From: Microbacterium dauci
GTDB lineage: Bacteria > Actinomycetota > Actinomycetes > Actinomycetales > Microbacteriaceae
Direction of reading: 5' to 3'
NCBI RefSeq assembly: GCF_030065535.1
Contig: NZ_JASJND010000006.1
Span: 434,001-498,000 of the forward strand
DNA: 64,000 bases
The stretch's first letter is position 1, and each line of letters begins with the position of its first letter. The translations under genes and the position numbers were made by a program. Below, in pieces: positions 1 through 10,555 of this stretch. A model generated the notes under the pieces. It was not told the DNA's origin, searched no databases, and saw nothing but the letters and a program-made list of their open reading frames with translations.

Positions 1-541
1 TGATGGCGAGGTCGGGAAGCTCGACGCCCTCGTTGATCTCGGCGATCGCGGGGTCGTTCCACTTCTCGATCTTCTCGTTGAAGATGTCACCGATCAGGTC
101 GGGGGTGAGGTTGAGCTCCTCGACGCCCTCGAGGTTGAAGACGACGGCGACGGGCGAGATGTAGGCCGGAACCTCGACGATCTCGTCGGTGGCGCAGGTG
201 TTGAAGCCGCCTGCGGCGAGCTCCTCGGCGTTGAACGCGCGGTCCGAGCCGATGAACTGGCTCGAGCCGGCGAGGAAGTTGTCGCGACCGGTGCCCGAGC
301 CCGTGGGCTGGTAGTTGATGGTCACGCCACCGTGTGCGTCCTGGAACGCGGCGGTCCAGGCCTGCTGAGCGGCACCCTGCGACGATGCGCCGGTCGCGTT
401 GACCGTGCCGGAGAGCGTGCTGACGCCCTCGGAGGGCTCGCCACCGCCGGTGTTACCGGGCTCGTTGGCCGCGCAAGCGGTGAGCGAGAGGGCGGCAACT
501 GCTGCGACAGCGCCCAGGCGGGCGATGCGGTTGAGCTTCAC
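1..541 (-). CDS. pstS: PstS phosphate-binding lipoprotein (N-terminal part)
   Basis: High-affinity phosphate-binding subunit of the PstSCAB ABC transporter, anchored outside the membrane as a lipoprotein. The visible 180 codons start with a GTG at 541, preceded by AAGGA about 8 nt upstream. They encode a short lipoprotein signal peptide ending in LTAC, a Ser/Gly-rich linker, then PstS-type sequence (NATGASSQ, GSGTGRDNFL, FIGSDRAF, AYISPVAVVFN). The C-terminal half lies beyond position 1, where pstCAB would be expected. A two-unit PHO box and a TAGCGT -10 (599-594, minus strand) lie just upstream, so induction by phosphate starvation is likely. Identification is firm; the gene is incomplete only because the window ends. 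Confidence 0.93.
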   Translation of the reverse strand, partial: MKLNRIARLGAVAAVAALSLTACAANEPGNTGGGEPSEGVSTLSGTVNATGASSQGAAQQAWTAAFQDAHGGVTINYQPTGSGTGRDNFLAGSSQFIGSDRAFNAEELAAGGFNTCATDEIVEVPAYISPVAVVFNLEGVEELNLTPDLIGDIFNEKIEKWNDPAIAEINEGVELPDLAI

Positions 542-626
542 GTGAGAATCCTTCGGATTGTTCGGGAACACCCCGGTGCGGGGGCTGGGCTCGACGCTAA
601 AGTCCGCCGGTGACCAGACTCCGCTG

Positions 627-652
627 GCCAGGTGAACGACAGGTGAACGAAC
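627..652 (-). promoter_or_regulatory. PHO box upstream of pstS
   Basis: On the minus strand two direct repeats GTTCACCTG start exactly 11 bp apart (plus-strand ggtgaac at 631-637 and 642-648). This is the unit and period of actinobacterial PhoP/RegX3 boxes. A TAGCGT hexamer at 599-594 could be the -10 of the pstS promoter about 30 bp downstream. The candidate regulator, RegX3, is encoded at 11755-12438. The rest of the 170-bp gap holds nothing else recognisable. Confidence 0.8.
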
Positions 653-711
653 CGGGTCCGATCGGAATCACCGAAAAGCGAGTGGATGCCGCGCCCGCGG
701 CATCCACTCGC

Positions 712-1646
712 TCAGAGCTTCGGCTGGTGGGTCTCGATCGCGACGATGCCCGAACCGGGGTTCGTCGCGGAGAGGTGCACGACCGAGAACGCGCCGGTGT
801 CGAGCGCGGCGGACGTGCCGAGGTAGGACCCCGCGAGGGTGCCGGTCGCGAGCGCGAGTTCCCGCATGATGTCGGGCAGGACGGGGCCGTGCGAGCACAG
901 CACGACGGGCTTCCGTGCCCGGACGCGCTTGCCGACGACGCTGCGGATGTCGGCCGTCCCCGCCTCCCACGCGTCCTGTGAGATGAGTGGCGACGTGCGG
1001 ATGTCCTTGTGGAGCGCCTTCGCGATGGGCGCGACGGTGTCGACACAGCGCTTCGCGTCGCTCGAAACGACCTTGCGGACGCCGAAGGCCTGCAACGGGC
1101 CGACGAGCGCCTTCGCCTGCTTCGATCCGCGGTCGGTCAGCGGGCGCGCGGCATCCGCTCCGGTCCAGTCCTCGCGCGCGAGCGCCTTGCCGTGCCGGAG
1201 CACCGCGATCGGGAACGTGGCGAGCACGCCGTCGTCGACGAAGCGGAGGAAGTTCTCGAGGATCTCGATGTCGACCGGGTAGCTGAGCCGGGCGAGCGCC
1301 TTGCGGGGCGTCAGCCACTCGACGGCCGCGATCTCCTTGTTGGGGACGAACGCCGATGCGCGGATCGCCTCGTCACGCGCCTCGGCGCTCCAGTAGTGCA
1401 CGATCTTCTGCCGTTTGCTCGGCAGTCGGTACCTCGAGACGCCGATGGGCACACCGAGAGCGACCCGGATGCCGGTCTCTTCGAAGATCTCGCGCGCGGC
1501 GGTCTCGGCGAGCGACTCGCCAGGCTCGACCTTGCCCTTGGGGAGCGTCACGTCCGCGTACGCGGTCCGATGGATCACCAGGACGTGGAGCTTGCCGTCG
1601 ACGAGCCGCCACACCACGCCGCCCGCCGCGTACACCGCGGTGTCGG

Positions 1647-1650
<4 letters not shown>
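712..1650 (-). CDS. Nudix hydrolase fused to a histidine phosphatase (MutT1-like)
   Basis: Two-domain hydrolase of 312 residues. A Nudix domain covers about residues 5-135, with the box GKVEPGES...REIFEETG at 39-60. A histidine-phosphatase (SixA-like) domain follows, with LRHGKA at residues 151-156 and a later SHGP motif. Mycobacterial MutT1 has this arrangement and acts on 8-oxo-(d)GTP and dinucleoside polyphosphates; the substrate here is inferred from that family. The ATG at 1650 overlaps the ppk stop codon as ATGA, so the two are probably translationally coupled. An open frame continues upstream of this ATG, but it is antisense-style sequence inside ppk and was not used. Confidence 0.88.
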
Positions 1651-3815
<2,165 letters not shown>

Positions 3816-3836
3816 CCCCACATCATTGCAGGGGCC

Positions 3837-3854
3837 GGTGTCTGAGACGTGAAC
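3837..3854 (-). promoter_or_regulatory. Degenerate PHO-box-like repeat upstream of ppk
   Basis: Two minus-strand units 11 bp apart, one 6/7 (GTTCACG) and one 4/7 (AGACACC) match to GTTCACC, sit about 20-40 nt before the ppk start. A PHO box before ppk is known in Streptomyces, but this match is weak and could be chance. Confidence 0.3.
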
Positions 3855-3874
3855 GTGACGCGGATGCCGCCGGC

Positions 3875-4561
3875 TCAGGCGGGCGCACCGGGCATCTGCT
3901 CGTCCTCGTAGACGTTGAAGCGGTACCCGACGTTGCGCACGGTGCCGATCAGCTGTTCGAGGTCGCCGAGCTTGGCGCGCAGGCGTCGGACGTGCACGTC
4001 GACCGTGCGCGTGCCGCCGAAGTAGTCGTAGCCCCACACCTCGCTGAGCAGCTGCTCGCGGGTGAAGACGCGCGACGGGTGGGTCGCGAAGAAGTGGAGG
4101 AGCTGGAACTCCTTGTACGTGAGGTCGAGCGGACGCCCGTGCACCTTCGCCGAGTACGACGACTCGTCGATCGTGATGCCCGAGGTCTGGATGCGGGTCG
4201 AGACCTGCTCCTTCGACATCCGCCCCATGGCGAGGCGAATGCGCGCGTCGACCTCGGCGGGGCCGGCGCTGCCGAGGATGACGTCGTCGACGCCCCAGTC
4301 CGACGAGACGGCGGTGAGGCCGCCTTCGGTGACGACGAGCACGAGCGGGGCGTCCGCGCCGGTGGTCGTCATGATCTTGCACAGGGACTTCGCGCCGACG
4401 AGGTCGGCACGGGCGTCGACGAAGATGACGTCGGCGCTCGGGGCGTTGACGAGCTGCGCGGCCTCGGCCGGAATCTGTCGCACGCGGTGGCTGAGCAGTT
4501 CGAGCGCAGGCAGGACGGCGTCGCCGCTGGGTGCGGAGCTCAGGACGAGCAGCTGTGCCAA
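3875..4561 (-). CDS. glnR: GlnR-like OmpR-family transcriptional regulator
   Basis: DNA-binding regulator of 228 residues with an N-terminal receiver-like domain and a C-terminal winged helix ([49 protein letters not shown]). The receiver resembles mycobacterial and Streptomyces GlnR (EGGL, DARADL), the orphan regulator of nitrogen assimilation. The acidic pocket usual at the N-terminus is replaced by SSAPS and the conserved lysine by a VTEGG segment, so classical phosphorylation is unlikely. No kinase is adjacent. The TTG start at 4561 is chosen because GGGAGGGA lies 6 nt upstream; the longer upstream frame is arginine-rich shadow sequence. Its place beside ppk and pstS suggests nitrogen-phosphate cross-talk, which is inference. 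Confidence 0.78.
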   Translation of the reverse strand: MAQLLVLSSAPSGDAVLPALELLSHRVRQIPAEAAQLVNAPSADVIFVDARADLVGAKSLCKIMTTTGADAPLVLVVTEGGLTAVSSDWGVDDVILGSAGPAEVDARIRLAMGRMSKEQVSTRIQTSGITIDESSYSAKVHGRPLDLTYKEFQLLHFFATHPSRVFTREQLLSEVWGYDYFGGTRTVDVHVRRLRAKLGDLEQLIGTVRNVGYRFNVYEDEQMPGAPA

Positions 4562-4714
4562 AGGGGATCCCTCCCGATGCGGACCCGGAACCGGTCCCAT
4601 CCTAAGGTGTGTCGCTCCGCCCTCGTGCGCGCGTCGATCCGGTGCCCGTTCCTGCCGGCGCGCGCGACGCGATGCCCTCGTGCGCGTGGAGCGCCGCTGG
4701 GTCACAATGGACAT

Positions 4715-5005
4715 ATGGCCTCACCCGAGTTCCCGCCCCGCACCCGCTTCGGTGGCATCATCGCCGTCTGGGTGATCGCGGTCGTGGTCGCGCTGGCGAT
4801 CGGCGTATTCGCGGAGCCCGAGTGGCGCGGCGCTTGGCTGCCCGTAGGACTCGGCGTCTGCTTCTTCGCGGCGTTCGCCGTGCAGCTCGCCTCGGGCCGG
4901 TCGCAGGGCTTCATCATGCGGGTGTCGCTGAGCGTGCTCGGCGCGATGGTGGTCATGGGGTTGCTCGGCGCAGGGTTCGCGCTCGCCGAGCTGTTCGCCG
5001 GCTGA
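4715..5005 (+). CDS. Small membrane protein, three predicted helices
   Basis: Unrecognised protein of 96 residues. A short Pro-rich cytoplasmic N-terminus is followed by three hydrophobic segments at about residues 15-33, 42-57 and 68-93. There is no catalytic motif. It is transcribed divergently from the GlnR-like gene across a 153-bp gap and is followed by two more small or single-domain genes on the same strand. The ATG at 4715 has no strong ribosome-binding site. Function unknown. Confidence 0.75.
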   Translation: MASPEFPPRTRFGGIIAVWVIAVVVALAIGVFAEPEWRGAWLPVGLGVCFFAAFAVQLASGRSQGFIMRVSLSVLGAMVVMGLLGAGFALAELFAG

Positions 5006-5057
5006 CCAGGGCGCGGCATCCGCCCGCTCACGCCGGCTCGGCCGGTAGCATGGCGGT

Positions 5058-5171
5058 ATGGACCTCATCGCACTCGAGCTCTTCTTCGTCGGCCTGCTCG
5101 GCCTCGCGTCGCTCGCGATCGCGTTCGTCTCGGTCGTGGTGCTCAAGAACCTCTACCGCGGCCAGCGCTGA
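5058..5171 (+). CDS. 37-residue single-helix membrane peptide
   Basis: Short gene of 37 residues: MDLIALELFF, one continuous hydrophobic helix (about residues 5-27), then a basic tail LKNLYRGQR. That is the layout of a small single-pass protein with its C-terminus in the cytoplasm. Support beyond the frame itself: a TAGCAT -10 hexamer at 5046-5051 is exactly 6 nt before the ATG, the leaderless spacing used by many genes here, and the stop lies 4 nt before the nitrobindin start. Function unknown. Confidence 0.6.
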   Translation: MDLIALELFFVGLLGLASLAIAFVSVVVLKNLYRGQR

Positions 5172-5175
5172 ACAC

Positions 5176-5781
5176 GTGATCGATCTGCCGACCGACCTTC
5201 CGGCCGATCTCGTCCCGCTGTCGTGGCTGCTGGGCGTCTGGGAGGGCACCGGTGTGCTCGAGTACGACGCAGGCGGCCGATCGATGTCGGGCGAGTTCTC
5301 ACACCGCATCAGCTTCAGCCATGACGGTGGCGACGCGCTGAACTACGCCGCGACCGCCTGGTTCGAGACCGCCGACGGTGGCCGTAGCGACCTCGTCGCC
5401 GAGACCGGGTACTGGCGGCTCGCCCGCCCCGCGACCGAAGCCGACGCCGGCCCCGCGCTGCTCCCCGCACTCGCACCGCGCACATCGCCGCGCACGGTCG
5501 ACGACGTCGAAGCGCTGCGCGCCGAGGGCGGCGGGTTCGAGATCGAAGTTGCCCTCGTCCACTCGGACGGCATCAGCGAGCTCTACCTCGGCCAGGTCCG
5601 CGGTCCGCGCATCGACATCGCGACCGATGCGATCGTCCGCCCGGCCGGCGCGAAGGACTACAGCGCCGCCACCCGCATGTACGGCCTCGTCGACGGGGAC
5701 CTCCTCTGGGCGTGGGACGTCGCGGCGCTCGGCAGCCCGCTCGGCTCGCACGCCTCCGCGCGCCTCGCGAGGGTCCAGTGA
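5176..5781 (+). CDS. Nitrobindin-family haem-binding beta-barrel protein (FABP family)
   Basis: Protein of 201 residues of the nitrobindin/peroxynitrite isomerase family, a ten-stranded barrel that binds ferric haem and converts peroxynitrite to nitrate. The family signature PLSWLLGVWEGTGVLEY is near the N-terminus. The C-terminal LGSHASARL supplies the expected proximal haem ligand at about His192. The GTG at 5176 is the best start for full domain length although no good ribosome-binding site is visible; it follows the small peptide by 4 nt. The stop overlaps the GTG of the downstream ygfZ (GTGA). Pairing with an iron-sulfur cluster maintenance factor suggests a redox or nitrosative role, which is inference. 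Confidence 0.85.
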   Translation: MIDLPTDLPADLVPLSWLLGVWEGTGVLEYDAGGRSMSGEFSHRISFSHDGGDALNYAATAWFETADGGRSDLVAETGYWRLARPATEADAGPALLPALAPRTSPRTVDDVEALRAEGGGFEIEVALVHSDGISELYLGQVRGPRIDIATDAIVRPAGAKDYSAATRMYGLVDGDLLWAWDVAALGSPLGSHASARLARVQ

Positions 5782-6854
5782 CCTCCTTCGCTGCACTCCC
5801 CGGCGCGGTCATGGGCGACGACGGCGTCCTGCAGCACCTCGGTGAGCCGGTCCGCGAGCAGCGTGACCTCGCCGCGGGTCGTGCCCTCGCGCCGCTGGCC
5901 GACCGCGCGGTCCTCACCGTCGCCGGCGAGGACCGGCTTTCGTGGCTCGACTCGATCACGTCGCAGGCGCTGACCTCGCTCGCACCCGGCGTCGGCACCG
6001 AGTTGCTCGTGCTCGACCCGCAGGGGCACGTCGAGTACGCGGCATCCGTCGTCGACGACGGCGAACGCACCTGGCTCATCGTCGACCGTGACCGCGCCGC
6101 CGGCCTGTTGACGTGGCTGCAGCGCATGCGCTTCCGCCTTCGCGTCGACCCGCAAGCGGCGACCGACTACGCCGTCGTCGCCGGCACAGTGGATGCCACG
6201 GCCCACCTTCCCGCCGCAGTGACCTGGCGCGACCCGTGGCCCGCCGTCTCGCCCGGAGGCTGGGGCTACGCCGCCGTGACGCCCCACCCCGGCGAGGACC
6301 GCGACTGGACCGAGGCCATCGTCCCCGTGTCGGCGCTCGAGACGCTCGTCGAGGCCGCAGCCGCAGGCACGCAGCCGCTCGCGGGCGCGCTCGCGGCCGA
6401 GGCGCTGCGCATCGCCGCCTGGCGACCCCGCGCATCGGCGGAGGCCGACGGCCGCACGCTGCCGCACGAGGTGGACTGGCTCCGCACCGCCGTGCACCTC
6501 GAGAAGGGCTGCTACCGCGGGCAGGAGACCGTCGCGAAGGTCCACAACCTCGGCCACCCGCCGCGACGCCTCGTCTCGCTGCAGCTCGACGGCTCCGACG
6601 CCGAACTCCCGGCACCCGGTGCCGCCGTCCGCCGCGACGGCGTCGACGTCGGCGCCGTGACCTCGGTCGCCCGCCATCACGACGAGGGACCGATCGCGCT
6701 CGCGATCATCAAGCGCACGGTGCCGGTGGATGCCGCGCTCACGGTCGAGGTCGACGGCGGCGAGGTCGCCGCCGCGCAAGAGGTCATCGTGCCGCCTGAG
6801 GCCGGGCGCGCGGCATCCGTTCCGCGCCTGCCGCGGCTCTCGCAGCGTCGATGA
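5778..6854 (+). CDS. ygfZ: YgfZ/GcvT-like folate-binding iron-sulfur maintenance protein
   Basis: 358-residue member of the YgfZ (COG0354) family, GcvT-fold proteins that bind tetrahydrofolate and help maintain certain Fe-S enzymes. The diagnostic motif KGCYRGQE is present near residue 243, with the conserved Cys. The N-terminal ... LSWLDSITSQALTSL region matches the aminomethyltransferase fold. The GTG start overlaps the nitrobindin stop and the stop overlaps the FUSC start (ATGA), so the three are probably one transcript. Length is normal. Confidence 0.88.
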   Translation: MTSFAALPGAVMGDDGVLQHLGEPVREQRDLAAGRALAPLADRAVLTVAGEDRLSWLDSITSQALTSLAPGVGTELLVLDPQGHVEYAASVVDDGERTWLIVDRDRAAGLLTWLQRMRFRLRVDPQAATDYAVVAGTVDATAHLPAAVTWRDPWPAVSPGGWGYAAVTPHPGEDRDWTEAIVPVSALETLVEAAAAGTQPLAGALAAEALRIAAWRPRASAEADGRTLPHEVDWLRTAVHLEKGCYRGQETVAKVHNLGHPPRRLVSLQLDGSDAELPAPGAAVRRDGVDVGAVTSVARHHDEGPIALAIIKRTVPVDAALTVEVDGGEVAAAQEVIVPPEAGRAASVPRLPRLSQRR

Positions 6855-7954
6855 CGGCCCCGCCGCCACCGACCACACCGATCCCGACCGGCTGGTCGGC
6901 GAAGCGCTATCGGCGTGACGGACTCCGCCGCCTGCGCGCCTCGGCGGTCGCGATCGTGCAGATCGTCGTCGCCGCGACCGGCGCCTTCGCGATCGCCCAC
7001 TACGGTTTCGGCCACGCCGCGCCGCTGATCGCGGCGACCGTGACGGTGTCGAGTCTCGGGCTCGTGCGCGACGCCCGGCCGTGGCGTGTACTCGAGACGG
7101 TCATCGGCATGGTGCTCGGTGTCTTCGTCGCCGAGGCGGTCGTCTTCTTCGCCGGCGGTGGCTGGTGGCAGCTCGCGATCACGCTCGCAGCGAGCCTGAC
7201 GATCGCCCGGTTCGTGTCGCCGCAGGCGAGCTTCGCCATCGCGGCTGCGATCCAGTCGATCATCGTCGTGATCGTGCCTGCGCAGGCGCCGTTCCTCCGA
7301 CTGCTCGATGCGATCGTCGGCGGCGCGATGGCGCTGCTGGTGACCGCACTCATCCCGCGGAGCCCGCTCCGCACCGCGATCACCGACGGGCGTCGCCTGT
7401 TCGCCGCGTTCGACGCCGCGGCGGGCACCCTCGTGCAGGGGCTCCGCGGCGGAAGCCGGACCCGCGCCGAGCGCGGTCTCGAGAAGGCGCGCGAACTCCA
7501 GGCCCGCGTCGACGACTGGCGCACCTCGGTCGAGTCGGGTCGTGCGATCGCGCGGATCTCGCCGTTCCTGCGGCGGCAGCGCCACGAGCTCGAGCGCCAC
7601 GAGCGCATCCGCGCGGCCATGGATCTCGCCGTCCGCAACCTCCGCGTCGTCGCCCGTCGTTCGGCGTACCTGTGCGATGACGGCAAGCCCCGCGAGGTGC
7701 CCGCCGAGATCGTCGTCGAACTCGCCCGCGGCGCCGACCTGCTGGCATCCTCGCTCACCGACATCTCGTACGAACCCGTCGCCCGCGAGACGTTGCGCGC
7801 GGTGGCGGCACGGCTCGACCCGATCGCGCTCGTGCCCGACGGTTCGCTCGGCGATCAGACGCTCGTCAGTGCGTTGCGTCCGCTCGCCACCGACCTGCTC
7901 ACCGCCACCGGCCTCACCCCGGCCGAAGCCCGCGCCGTCCTGCCGCGCAGCTGA
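6851..7954 (+). CDS. FUSC-family integral membrane protein (aromatic acid exporter-like)
   Basis: 367-residue membrane protein. About six hydrophobic helices lie between residues 28 and 165 (AIVQIVVAATGAFAIAHYGF, HAAPLIAATVTVSSLGLV, IVVVIVPAQAPF), followed by a charged, helical cytoplasmic half with coiled-coil character. This is the FUSC/YccS-like arrangement found in predicted efflux proteins; the substrate is not known. The start overlaps the ygfZ stop by 4 nt. It ends 2 bp before the convergent methyltransferase gene, with no hairpin terminator between them. Confidence 0.75.
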   Translation: MTAPPPPTTPIPTGWSAKRYRRDGLRRLRASAVAIVQIVVAATGAFAIAHYGFGHAAPLIAATVTVSSLGLVRDARPWRVLETVIGMVLGVFVAEAVVFFAGGGWWQLAITLAASLTIARFVSPQASFAIAAAIQSIIVVIVPAQAPFLRLLDAIVGGAMALLVTALIPRSPLRTAITDGRRLFAAFDAAAGTLVQGLRGGSRTRAERGLEKARELQARVDDWRTSVESGRAIARISPFLRRQRHELERHERIRAAMDLAVRNLRVVARRSAYLCDDGKPREVPAEIVVELARGADLLASSLTDISYEPVARETLRAVAARLDPIALVPDGSLGDQTLVSALRPLATDLLTATGLTPAEARAVLPRS

Positions 7955-7955
7955 G

Positions 7956-8783
7956 TCACGCCTGCGGCGCGACCGCGTTCCACGGGAGCGTCAGCTCGCC
8001 GAGCCGCCAGCGGGCGCGGCCCGTCACCGGCCACCCTGCGGCCGCAAGTGCGCCGACGGCCGTCTGCCACCGCTGCACCGGTCCGAACGCGGATGCCGCG
8101 GCCGCGCGCGTCCATTCCGTGTCGAGCGCCGCGAGCGCGGCATGCACCCGCTCACCGGGGACGTTGCGGTGGATGAGCGCCTTCGGCAGCCGCTCGGCGG
8201 CGATCGCGGGGGAGTCCAGCCCCGCCAGGCGCAGCGACAGCGTGAGGCTGCGCGGCGCGGCATCCGGTCCCACCTCGATCCACGTCGAGACTCGACCGAG
8301 TTCGTCGCACGTGCCCTCGACGAGCATCCCGTCGGGGCGCAGCCGTGTGCACATGCGCGCCCAGGCGTCCGCCACGTCGGCCTCGTCGTATTGGCGCAGC
8401 ACGTTGAAGGCGCGGATGACCGCCGGGCGGCGACCCGCCGGCGTCGGCACCTCGAACCCGCCGCGGGCGAACGACACCCGGGCATCCGGCGCGAACGGCG
8501 TCGCCCCCGCGCGCACATCGGCGAGCTGCGCACGCGCACGTTCGACCCGGGTCGGCTCGATCTCGAGCCCCAGTACCTCGACGTCGGGGCGAGCCCGTCG
8601 CAGGCGCGCCTCGAGCTCGAACGCGGTCACGCCGCTCGCCCCGTACCCCAGGTCGACGACGAACGGATCCACCGTGCGGCGGACGATCGGATGCCGCGCG
8701 ATCCAGCGGTCCACGCGCCGGAGCCGGTTCGTGTTGGTGGTGCCGCGCGTCACCTGGCCCATGACCTTGTCTCCGCGCGTCAT
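7956..8783 (-). CDS. Class I SAM-dependent methyltransferase-like protein
   Basis: 275-residue Rossmann-type methyltransferase. The SAM-binding motif I is seen as [20 protein letters not shown] around residue 40, an acidic loop [13 protein letters not shown] follows, and a motif-IV-like segment lies near FNVLRQYDE. The substrate cannot be inferred. The start at 8783 has a possible alternative at an internal ATG 21 nt downstream (MGQVTRG). It is convergent with the FUSC gene and divergent from gpmA across 41 bp. Confidence 0.75.
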   Translation of the reverse strand: MTRGDKVMGQVTRGTTNTNRLRRVDRWIARHPIVRRTVDPFVVDLGYGASGVTAFELEARLRRARPDVEVLGLEIEPTRVERARAQLADVRAGATPFAPDARVSFARGGFEVPTPAGRRPAVIRAFNVLRQYDEADVADAWARMCTRLRPDGMLVEGTCDELGRVSTWIEVGPDAAPRSLTLSLRLAGLDSPAIAAERLPKALIHRNVPGERVHAALAALDTEWTRAAAASAFGPVQRWQTAVGALAAAGWPVTGRARWRLGELTLPWNAVAPQA

Positions 8784-8824
8784 GCCCCCATGATCGCACC
8801 CGCCGCGCCGGTAGGATTGCGAGC

Positions 8825-9574
8825 ATGACAGCCCCGTACACGTTGATCCTCCTCCGGCACGGTCAGAGCGAGTGGAACAAGTCCAACCAGTTCACCGGCT
8901 GGGTGGACGTCCGCCTCACCGATCAGGGCAAGGCCGAGGCCCAGCGCGGCGGCGAGCTCATCAAGGAGTCCGGCCTCACGCCCGACATCCTCCACACCTC
9001 ACTCCTGTCCCGCGCGATCCAAACCGCGAACATCGCACTCGATGCGGCCGACCGCCTGTGGATCCCCGTGAAGCGCTCTTGGCGCCTCAACGAGCGCCAC
9101 TACGGTGCGCTGCAGGGCAAGGACAAGGCGCAGACGCTCGAGGAGTTCGGCGAAGACCAGTTCATGCTGTGGCGTCGCTCGTTCGACGTGCCGCCGCCGG
9201 ACATCGCCGACGACGACCCCTACACGCAGCTCCACGACCCGCGCTACGCGGGCATCGACGGCGACGTCCCCAAGACCGAGTCGCTGAAGATCGTCATCGA
9301 CCGCCTCCTGCCCTACTGGGAGGACGAGATCGTCCCCGACCTGAAGGCTGGCAAGACCGTCATCGTTGCCGCGCACGGCAACTCGCTGCGCGCGCTCGTG
9401 AAGCACCTCGACGGCATCAGTGACGACGACATCGCCGAGCTCAACATCCCCACCGGCATCCCGCTGGTCTACCGCCTCGGCGAAGACCTCAAGCCGCTCG
9501 GACCGGGCGAGTACCTCGACCCCGAGGCTGCTGCCGCCGGCGCCGCCGCGGTCGCCTCGCAGGGCAAGAAGTAA
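8825..9574 (+). CDS. gpmA: 2,3-bisphosphoglycerate-dependent phosphoglycerate mutase
   Basis: Glycolytic and gluconeogenic enzyme interconverting 3- and 2-phosphoglycerate in the cytosol. It has 249 residues. Seen: [10 protein letters not shown] with the phosphohistidine at His12, the family signatures [16 protein letters not shown] and RRSFDVPPP, and a second catalytic His in [14 protein letters not shown]. The C-terminus is an Ala-rich tail ([10 protein letters not shown]). The promoter is probably leaderless: TAGGAT at 8812-8817 lies 7 nt before the ATG. The gene runs into the extreme G/C hairpin described separately. Confidence 0.96.
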   Translation: MTAPYTLILLRHGQSEWNKSNQFTGWVDVRLTDQGKAEAQRGGELIKESGLTPDILHTSLLSRAIQTANIALDAADRLWIPVKRSWRLNERHYGALQGKDKAQTLEEFGEDQFMLWRRSFDVPPPDIADDDPYTQLHDPRYAGIDGDVPKTESLKIVIDRLLPYWEDEIVPDLKAGKTVIVAAHGNSLRALVKHLDGISDDDIAELNIPTGIPLVYRLGEDLKPLGPGEYLDPEAAAAGAAAVASQGKK

Positions 9575-9581
9575 GACCGAA

Positions 9582-9694
9582 ACGAGAAGAGGGGGGGGGC
9601 CCGGGGGGGCGCGCGGGGGGGGGGGGGGGGGGGGGGGGGGCCGCGCCCCCCCCCCCCCCGCGGGGGGGCCCCCGGGCCCCCCCCCTCTTCTCGT
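9582..9694. terminator. Bidirectional terminator hairpin between gpmA and phoU with a G/C-only core
   Basis: A perfect 26-bp inverted repeat has arms 9582-9607 and 9669-9694 (ACGAGAAGAG plus G9 and its complement). It separates the convergent gpmA and phoU genes, as a shared terminator would. Between the arms is a 61-nt loop made only of G and C. From 9591 to 9685 there is no A or T for 95 nt, including a run of 26 G (9615-9640) and a run of 14 C (9646-9659). The outer stem is credible as a terminator; the core looks like unresolved sequence in a strong hairpin. Confidence 0.75.
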
Positions 9695-9708
9695 CTGTCG
9701 GGGAGGGG

Positions 9709-10377
9709 TCAGACCGCGTCGACGCCCTCGATGTCGGCGGCCCAGGTGCCCGTCGCGAGGTACGAGACCTTCTTCGCGACCGACAGCGCGTGGTCGCCGA
9801 AGCGCTCGTGGTAGCGCGATGCGAGCGTGGCGTCGACGGTCGCCGCAGCCTCGCCCTGCCAGGCCTCGCTGAGGACCTTCTCGAAGACCGAGAGGTGCAG
9901 CGCGTCGAGCTGGTCGTCGAGCTCGCTGAGCTTGTTGACGAGGTCGAGGTCCTCGGTGCGGAGGAGGTCCGCGAGCGTGCGCGCGACCTCGACGTCGATC
10001 TCACCCATCTTCGTGAACGTGCTCTTGAGGCCCTTGGGGATCGCCCGCTCGGGGAAGCGCATGCGGGTGAGCTGCGCGATGTGCTCGGCGATGTCACCCA
10101 TGCGCTCGAGCGAGGCGCTCACGCGGAGCGCGGCGACCACGATGCGCAAGTCGCGGGCGACCGGCTGCTGACGGGCGAGGATCTCGATCGCGAGCTCGTC
10201 GAGCTCGATCGCCTTGTCGTCGATGACCTGGTCGTTCTCGATGACCTCTTCGGCCAGCGCGACGTCGCCGGTGCCGAACGCGCGGGTCGCGCCCTCCATG
10301 GCGACGGCGACGAGGTCGGCGATTTCGACCAGTCGGGTCTGGACGTCCTCGAGGGACTGGTGGAACACTTCGCGCAT
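9709..10377 (-). CDS. phoU: PhoU phosphate-signalling regulator
   Basis: 222-residue all-helical PhoU protein, which links Pst transporter state to the SenX3/PhoR sensor kinase and dampens phosphate signalling. Two PhoU repeats are visible, each with the metal-binding E-x3-D pattern (ASLERMGDIAEHIAQL and SRYHERFGDHALSVAKKV). The ATG at 10377 is preceded by AGAAGG. It is transcribed away from senX3-regX3, the usual actinobacterial arrangement, across a shared 178-bp regulatory gap carrying a three-unit PHO box. Confidence 0.95.
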   Translation of the reverse strand: MREVFHQSLEDVQTRLVEIADLVAVAMEGATRAFGTGDVALAEEVIENDQVIDDKAIELDELAIEILARQQPVARDLRIVVAALRVSASLERMGDIAEHIAQLTRMRFPERAIPKGLKSTFTKMGEIDVEVARTLADLLRTEDLDLVNKLSELDDQLDALHLSVFEKVLSEAWQGEAAATVDATLASRYHERFGDHALSVAKKVSYLATGTWAADIEGVDAV

Positions 10378-10452
10378 CTGGCACCTTCTCTTGTGCGGCG
10401 GGAGGGATACGGGCGCGGGGATCTGCGCCGGAGCCGGGGCGATCCTCCCGCG

Positions 10453-10485
10453 CCAAGGTTAACGGTCGGTGCCGACGTGGTGAAC
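10453..10485 (-). promoter_or_regulatory. Three-unit PHO box in the phoU-senX3 intergenic region
   Basis: Reading the minus strand there are three consecutive 11-bp units: GTTCACCACGT, CGGCACCGACC and GTTAACCTTGG (plus-strand cores at 10479-10485, 10468-10474 and 10457-10463). The outer units match the GTTCACC consensus well and the middle one weakly, which is common. This suggests autoregulation of senX3-regX3 and control of phoU by RegX3. The senX3 -10 candidate TACGCT (10544-10549) lies about 60 bp away. Confidence 0.7.
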
Positions 10486-10555
10486 ATCCGACGATCCGAG
10501 CGGTACCGCGTCGATTCCGTTCGATGACGCTCCTCCGCCGTCTTACGCTGAAGCC

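Noticed and set aside
9591-9685. A G-quadruplex or simple-repeat regulatory element.
   Set aside because: The homopolymers lie exactly in the loop of a convergent terminator and look like miscalled sequence; structure should not be inferred until the bases are confirmed.
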